Of a stretch of DNA of 64,000 bases, positions 58,880 through 64,000 are shown one piece after another; position 1 is the stretch's first letter; every line of letters starts with the position of its first letter. The DNA is from Alisma plantago-aquatica (lineage: Eukaryota; Streptophyta; Magnoliopsida; Alismatales; Alismataceae), in contig OY856413.1 of NCBI GenBank assembly GCA_963693085.1, forward strand, positions 541,336,379 through 541,400,378, read 5' to 3'. The position numbers and the translations under genes are program-made. The notes beneath the pieces were generated by a model that saw only the letters and a program-made list of their open reading frames with translations, ran no database searches and had not been told where the DNA came from.

Positions 58880-59391
58880 GTGTTGGAAAATACCAACACA
58901 GAGTATAACAACGGAAACAATTTTTTTTATCTATATGTATTCCCTTAATAGCAAGATCGCGTCAACTACTATGAAATAGGAATGATGGTTTTAGCAAGTT
59001 TTACCTAGGCCTGGAGCAAGTCCAGTGACAAAATTCTCTTCTTTGCAGCTGCTGACTAGTTTCTCTTAGACGGTGTTTGTGTAGCTCCTAGTCTTCCGCA
59101 TGAACAATTGTCTGTGCAACCTCTGTAGTGATTATGGTTGTCTCACCACATACTGTAGGTAGACTTTGCTCTTCGAGAAGTAGTCAAAGGACTCCTGCCT
59201 CTACGATAGTCCACACAGACTAACTAGAACTCCTGCGGTTTACTAAACATGGACAAGAAGGAGTTGTCCGTCCCGTTGGTCTACTAGTCACCAAAATGCT
59301 CTCCCATCAACAACAATATCCAGTTGTTCTCTCCTGTAGCTATCCCTCCCTGTTGGGTAGGACTTGCTTGGCCTCTCTTGGTTACCACAAC

Positions 59392-59682
59392 TGTAACATC
59401 CCAAGATTTGAGGCCTCAGATAAAATGATCTTAAAAGGAATGATTGGACTGCCCATATCACCAAGGTACACCTCCTTTTCTAGGAGCCCATCCCTAAAGA
59501 ACTTCCTAGTTAAGCGTGCTCAACTTGTAGTAGTACTAGGATGGGTGACCAGTCAGGAAGTTGATCCTGGCTTGCATGTGAGTGAGATTAAGATGCTTAG
59601 TTAAGGCTAGTGGTGGTCTGTGTGACCAGTCGTCATTCCTGAAACTCTACTAGGGCCTTGGGCAGTGGGCCCGGTCATTACA
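59392..59682 (+). repeat. Cassandra 5' LTR
   Basis: Starts TGTAACATCC and ends GTCATTACA. Contains the 5S-like segment at about 59484-59585. Differs from the 3' LTR by scattered substitutions without net length change. Confidence 0.93.
59484..59585 (+). ncRNA. 5S rRNA-like segment in Cassandra 5' LTR
   Basis: Matches plant 5S rRNA in the internal promoter: AGTTAAGCGTGCT (box A region, 59508-59520) and AGTAGTACTAGGATGGGTGACC (intermediate element and box C, 59529-59550), with correct spacing, plus CCCATC and GGAAGT flanks. In Cassandra such segments can recruit RNA polymerase III. It is not a functional 5S rRNA gene: the remaining stems are altered. Confidence 0.88.
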
Positions 59683-59684
59683 AA

Positions 59685-59696
59685 TGGTATCAGAGC
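59685..59696 (+). promoter_or_regulatory. Cassandra primer-binding site
   Basis: TGGTATCAGAGC two bases after the 5' LTR; a perfect initiator tRNA-Met match, as usual in Cassandra. Confidence 0.92.
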
Positions 59697-59934
59697 CATA
59701 ACCCCAAAGTAGGTGGGACCTGCATGGGCATGTGGCATTCCAGTCTTAAGCCGTGTGATACAAGCATGTAGGAAAGGGCTATCCATGGTTGATGTAGCCA
59801 CCCTTGTGCTGATATTCTGTGATCGAGAGCTAGGTGTCCATGGGCCATCATGGGTCTGCATTGAAATGGGGTCAGATTATGAGGCCATATAGTTGAGCCT
59901 TGATGAGGATGTCAAGAGTCTAAGTAGGGGAGAT

Positions 59935-60225
59935 TGTAACATCCTAGGATTTGAGGCCTCAGATAAAATGATCGTAAAAGGAATGATTGGACTATCTATA
60001 TCACCAAGGTGCACCTCCTTTTCTGGGAGCCCATCTCTAAAGAACTCCATAGTTAAGTGTGCTCATCTTGGAGTAGTACTAGGATGGGTGACCACTGAGG
60101 AAGTTGATCTTGGATTGCACGTGAGTGAGATTAAGACGCGTAGTTAAGGATAGTGGTGGTTTGTGGGACCATTCATCATTCTTGAAACTCTACTAAAACC
60201 TTGGGCAGTGGGCCCAGGTGTCACA
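59935..60225 (+). repeat. Cassandra 3' LTR
   Basis: Starts TGTAACATCC, ends GGTGTCACA. Same length as the 5' LTR. Confidence 0.93.
60027..60128 (+). ncRNA. 5S rRNA-like segment in Cassandra 3' LTR
   Basis: Same layout as 59484-59585: AGTTAAGTGTGCT at 60051-60063 (one C-to-T change in box A) and an unchanged box C region at 60072-60093. GAACTCC just before box A is closer to plant 5S rRNA than the other copy. Confidence 0.86.
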
Positions 60226-61957
60226 ACAACCAAAGAAGACAATAGTTGTCAGAGTAACTAATTCTCAGTTGTCTGTGTTGTGTCTTGGGAAGCCCCCAAC
60301 ACCCCACCTTTTATAGGGGGGATTTGGACCAAGGTTCCCAATATGTACATGATTGCATGGGAGTGGAAAGGACCAGAAGAACTTGAACTTTTGTAACCTA
60401 CGAGATGCCAAACAGTCATCGAGCACACCCAGACAGTCGTATGGTGTGCAAAATGGTCATATCACACTTCCCAAAGGTTGTCTAGTAGTTTCCCAATTGG
60501 ATATGAATTTGGCAATTTTGATTCCAATTATATCACATATTAATTTGCTTGTACCCCAAGTAAAGTAAAAATTGAAACTATTCGGGAAACATCCTGAACC
60601 TTTGTTCAGCCCAACTGAGCCATCTCACACTTGTGAGACACCTATCTCCTTCACCCAGATGGTTGTCTGGTGAACCTGAGTTGAGCTGATTGGTTCAACA
60701 ACTAGAACCATTTAGTTCACTACTCAATTTGGGAAGAACTAAGCCGATTCGGTCCTTGATTATCATGGAAACCCAAGTGGCTGTATCAACACTTGAGGCG
60801 TGGTTCTGGCTACCCAAACGTCCATCTCACACAATGGGATAGTCATTTGGCAGATTAGTCAGCCAATCCATCGATCTGTTGCGTGAATTGAATACCTAAA
60901 CACTTTAGTAATAAATCCAATTGTCATTCAAGATCAAACTCCTCTTCCAGATGAGTTCCTATGTGTGTTACCTATAGGTCCCATATCACGTTGGCATTGA
61001 GTGACCATAACTAGCTTATGACATCACAAGCAGAGAATGGTGCCTAGTCGCACATCAGTGCTACCCAAGTGAATGGAAAGTTGGAGAACAACTTCAACCT
61101 ACAATCTGTTTAAGGTGTTGTAGTGATTGTATAATTCCTTTGTCTCTGATTTCTAGGATGAACTAAAGGCATGGAAGATCATCCTATCAACATTCAATCC
61201 ATGTTCCTTGAATCAAGATCATATTGTCTGAGATAATATAACCTCAATATCATATATTTATTTGCATGTGCAGTGCATGCGTTTCTCAGTCTCGCTAATC
61301 AAGTGGCTAGGATATCATACTCTAGTAGGAGGAACACATTTCATATCTATCACTCACAGTCTAACCCCATGTGCAAAAGTCACCAAATAATCACCATTAT
61401 AACAACCCATGTTTCATGATCACATTTGATGATGTGAAAGTGTACCCAACGCCATGTGACAAGTGTAGTGATTTCAGGTCTAAGAATCATAATCACCACC
61501 TTCAGTATGAGAGATGACTGTGACCACCACAATCATGTGTCACTCTCAAGGTGGGTCTGTCCCATACACTATTCCCTAACATGTATATGTGTGCTTGGTT
61601 TGATATTGCCATATCATGACTTAGTGAGACTCAATCATCAACCAACTCACACTCCAGTCTTGTGTGTTGTTGGTGTCTATCTACCTTACACAGTAACAAC
61701 CGACGAGGGACATAATGAGAATATGTATATGCACTCTTAACATACGTATGATCTCATTTCCATAAGGCTAATACTTGAAGACCTACGTTATTGAGTAATA
61801 TTATTCTCTTGACATTCATAGTGTTTTCTCATTATCTCATAACTAAATGAAACAAAATGAATTGGAAGCTTGCCTTTATCAATATCAATAAAATCCTTTA
61901 AGGTATATGCCATGTCTATCATCACATGATTGTCTCTATGGGCATAACTTACCAATA

Positions 61958-63438
61958 GACTCCCACTTGCACTTAGAGATAATCACCCACGAATCATATT
62001 CTTGGTGATCTAAACATTTCCAACGTGCTTCTGTTGTACTAGTGTTGATTTAGCGGATTAGAAACACTTTGCTCACCAGAGATATATTTCATGTTCCTAA
62101 TCTCTTCATTGTACGATTTCTCATATGAGACAGAACTGTCGTAATATGGTATCTGATATTCCTTGCCTAACAATTAGCTCCATTGCTGTCACAATATTTC
62201 TACTGAGTCATTAATGGTTGGAACATCTATAAGTTCATCATGTGAAGTTTTAGATCCATAAAGTATCACCCTGTGTTCACAACACAAGCATACTCAACCT
62301 CTTATTGTAGAATGGAATTAATGGCTATTAGTTTGGAACCCTTACAACTAATAACATCCTTTTCTCTTTTAAAATAAAACATATTTTATTGTGATCACTT
62401 AGTCATTATGGAAGCTTGCATTGATGTAACCCTTTACATAAAACTCTTCCTTTTATTGCTATCCTTATTGATTAGAAATCTATCTTTAAAGTCATATATT
62501 CAATGACTTTCCCATAACTCTTATCGGAGTTTATATCATCTTGTCATCTTCAATACATACAAGATTTTATGGGATAAGTACATTCTAGCATTCATGACAT
62601 ATCCATTGTTATACCAGCCTATGGAATCTTAATCATGTTGTTTCCATTCTTCACAAGAATTAGAACATATGGTTCATGATAGAAAAATTTGGATTATCCC
62701 TTATTAAATCAATTTGTGTTGAACTCTTTCAACACATTTCTATTGTACATGTTCAAACTTCCATTGTGAAACATTTAAGAACTATCTCATAGGTCTTGGT
62801 CCTTATCTCATTAGACGTTTCACTTAATCCTTAATCACATATTGAGATGCCATTCTTCATCACATGTGAAATATTCATATAAGCTCCTACTAAATCATTT
62901 GAAATCATAGATTTCATCTTTTGTTTTGATTCAAGTCAAACTCTTTGACTATCTTGTCAAGTCAAAAGATCATTATTCTTTGAGTTGCTTGTTTCAACCC
63001 GAGATTGAACCTTGTAGTTTATAGACTTTATTTGCATTCATGAAGTTATAAAACCTTTCAGGTTGTGTAATGTACACATCCTTTGATGTATCCCTTTTAA
63101 GGAATCCAGTTTTATCTTCATATGCCAAATCTCTTAATTTATTTTAACTACAACAACAAGCTTGACAATTGGCAGTGGAATTTCTATCATGTTCAACATT
63201 TTGAGTTTTACTTTTACTCCCACTAATTCTTTGGGAACTCAGTTATCCTATCAACAGAATAATTTTTTTATTGGATTTGGATTAATAATAATATTCAACG
63301 GTCGTGGTTTATGGATAAACCTTATCAAGAATCTATTTTCTCAATGTAGATTTCAATCCCTTAGATGTACTGGGACATTCCCAAATGATATCATAATGAT
63401 TTCTTATAAACCACTCATGTGGTACTTTATTTAGTGAT

Positions 63439-63513
<75 letters not shown>

Positions 63514-64000
63514 TAAGGATACAGAAAGACTAGATGAATTGATAGTTATATCATGATTTATCATGGTATAATTCCTTCATTCCGACAGATCATCATGTTC
63601 AGATGGAGTTGACTTGTGATACACTATCACAGTTGTTTAAGGTACTCAAGGTGTTTATGTAAAGTATTCCAATGATCTCATCAAGGTTTCTTAATGCTTT
63701 CATCAAAATCATACTTCATTAACAATCTCCTTGAAATTTTCAAGAGATTTCCACTCTACCGAGTACACATCATTAAATTAACAGTAAATGAATATGAGGC
63801 ATAAGTAATTATCTATAGAATTCATTCCATAAGATCATTATGCATCATATGCATGGGGTCTAATGAAAGCTTTATCCTCCTGCTACATTTAGTGAAGGAC
63901 GTCATGTCATATTGTGTGTGAATAAGACTTGTGTGTTTCCTTAGGTTCAATAACCAAGGGAATATAGATCAACATCAATATGTATTCTAGGCATGCAATT
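61958..64000 (-). other. Internal non-coding region of copia relative
   Basis: Begins with the polypurine tract (complement of ACTCCCACTTGCACTT) and is collinear with 8073-9425 and then 19671 onwards. No frame with recognisable protein. Gag would be expected beyond the window. Confidence 0.75.
63441..63511. repeat. (AT)n microsatellite
   Basis: About 35 uninterrupted AT units inside the internal region of the copia relative; absent from the corresponding part of the other copy. Confidence 0.97.

Larger units (their letters stand above)
59392..60225 (+). mobile_element. Cassandra TRIM retrotransposon
   Basis: Complete 834-bp terminal-repeat retrotransposon in miniature: two 291-bp LTRs (59392-59682, 59935-60225), a perfect primer-binding site TGGTATCAGAGC at 59685-59696, a 252-bp non-coding internal region, and a polypurine tract AGTAGGGGAGAT just before the second LTR. 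Target duplication ACAAC at 59387-59391 and 60226-60230. Both LTRs carry a 5S-rRNA-like segment, the hallmark of Cassandra. It encodes nothing and depends on other elements for retrotransposition. Its intact ends and target duplication suggest a younger insertion than the host LTR. Confidence 0.95.
58880..61957 (-). repeat. 3' LTR of copia relative, split by Cassandra
   Basis: About 2.24 kb after removing the 839-bp Cassandra insertion, the same length as the LTR at 5826-8072. Recognisable shared stretches include the U5 part around ACGGTGTTTGTGTAGCTCC, the TATA region (CCTATAAAAGG on the minus strand at 60307-60317) and the U3 end before ACTCCCACTTGC. The palindrome array is strongly decayed (for example GAGCTGATTGGTTCA near 60684). 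Confidence 0.8.
58880..64000 (-). mobile_element. Diverged relative of the gag-only copia element, 3' part
   Basis: A 3' LTR (58880-61957) followed on the right by the family's polypurine tract and non-coding internal region, collinear with 5826-9425 plus 19671 onwards, in the same orientation. Sequence identity is much lower than between the two LTRs of the element at 5826-25208, so it is an independent, older insertion or subfamily. It runs off the window before gag. Its internal region lacks the CACTA element. Confidence 0.82.

Noticed and set aside
59484..59585. Possible genuine 5S rRNA gene
   Set aside because: Only the internal promoter part is well kept, it lies inside an LTR, and the same segment occurs in the partner LTR; it is the Cassandra signature.

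Overview
The window looks like nuclear DNA of a flowering plant with a large, repeat-rich genome. The evidence is Ty3/gypsy, Ty1/copia-type, CACTA and Cassandra elements of plant type, primer-binding sites matching plant initiator tRNA-Met, and no convincing host gene. No base or coding signature let me name the species. Nearly every base from 1 to 50301 and from 58880 to 64000 can be assigned to a transposable element.

The left three quarters is a nest of insertions, all but one piece reading on the minus strand. The host layer is a Ty3/gypsy chromovirus-like element with its 5' LTR at 44557-48318, gag at 43090-44430, pol split into 25209-27234 and 4592-5820, and its 3' LTR at 821-4581. That 3' LTR also has a primer-binding site and gag (1-694) on its other side, so two gypsy units share one LTR. 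Into the integrase went a gag-only copia-type element (5826-25208, target duplication GTTAC). Into that went a 10.2-kb CACTA transposon (9426-19667, target duplication AAT), carrying a TNP2 transposase gene and a second gene ending in a Ulp1-like cysteine protease domain. Into the gypsy protease region went a non-coding LTR element family present as a tandem LTR-internal-LTR-internal-LTR-partial internal array (27235-43089).

Right of the gypsy element lies an inverted, older piece of the same non-coding LTR family (48319-50301), then a decayed plus-strand element that resembles the 3' end of a Tat/Athila-like gypsy (50302-54610, tentative). About 4.3 kb that I could not assign follows (54611-58879). 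The last 5 kb is a diverged relative of the gag-only copia element, running off the window, whose LTR holds an intact Cassandra TRIM (59392-60225) with 5S-rRNA-like sequence in both LTRs and target duplication ACAAC.

None of the coding regions is intact. In gypsy, copia gag and the transposase the reading frames are kept over long distances and broken almost only by stop codons that one C-to-T or G-to-A change can explain. This fits long-term cytosine methylation rather than indel decay. The most unusual signals are a cluster of AACCGATCGGTT-type palindromes just upstream of the copia promoter and again in its leader, long hairpin-forming inverted repeats duplicated inside the predicted 5'-leader intron of the CACTA transposase, and the tandem array of non-coding LTR units.
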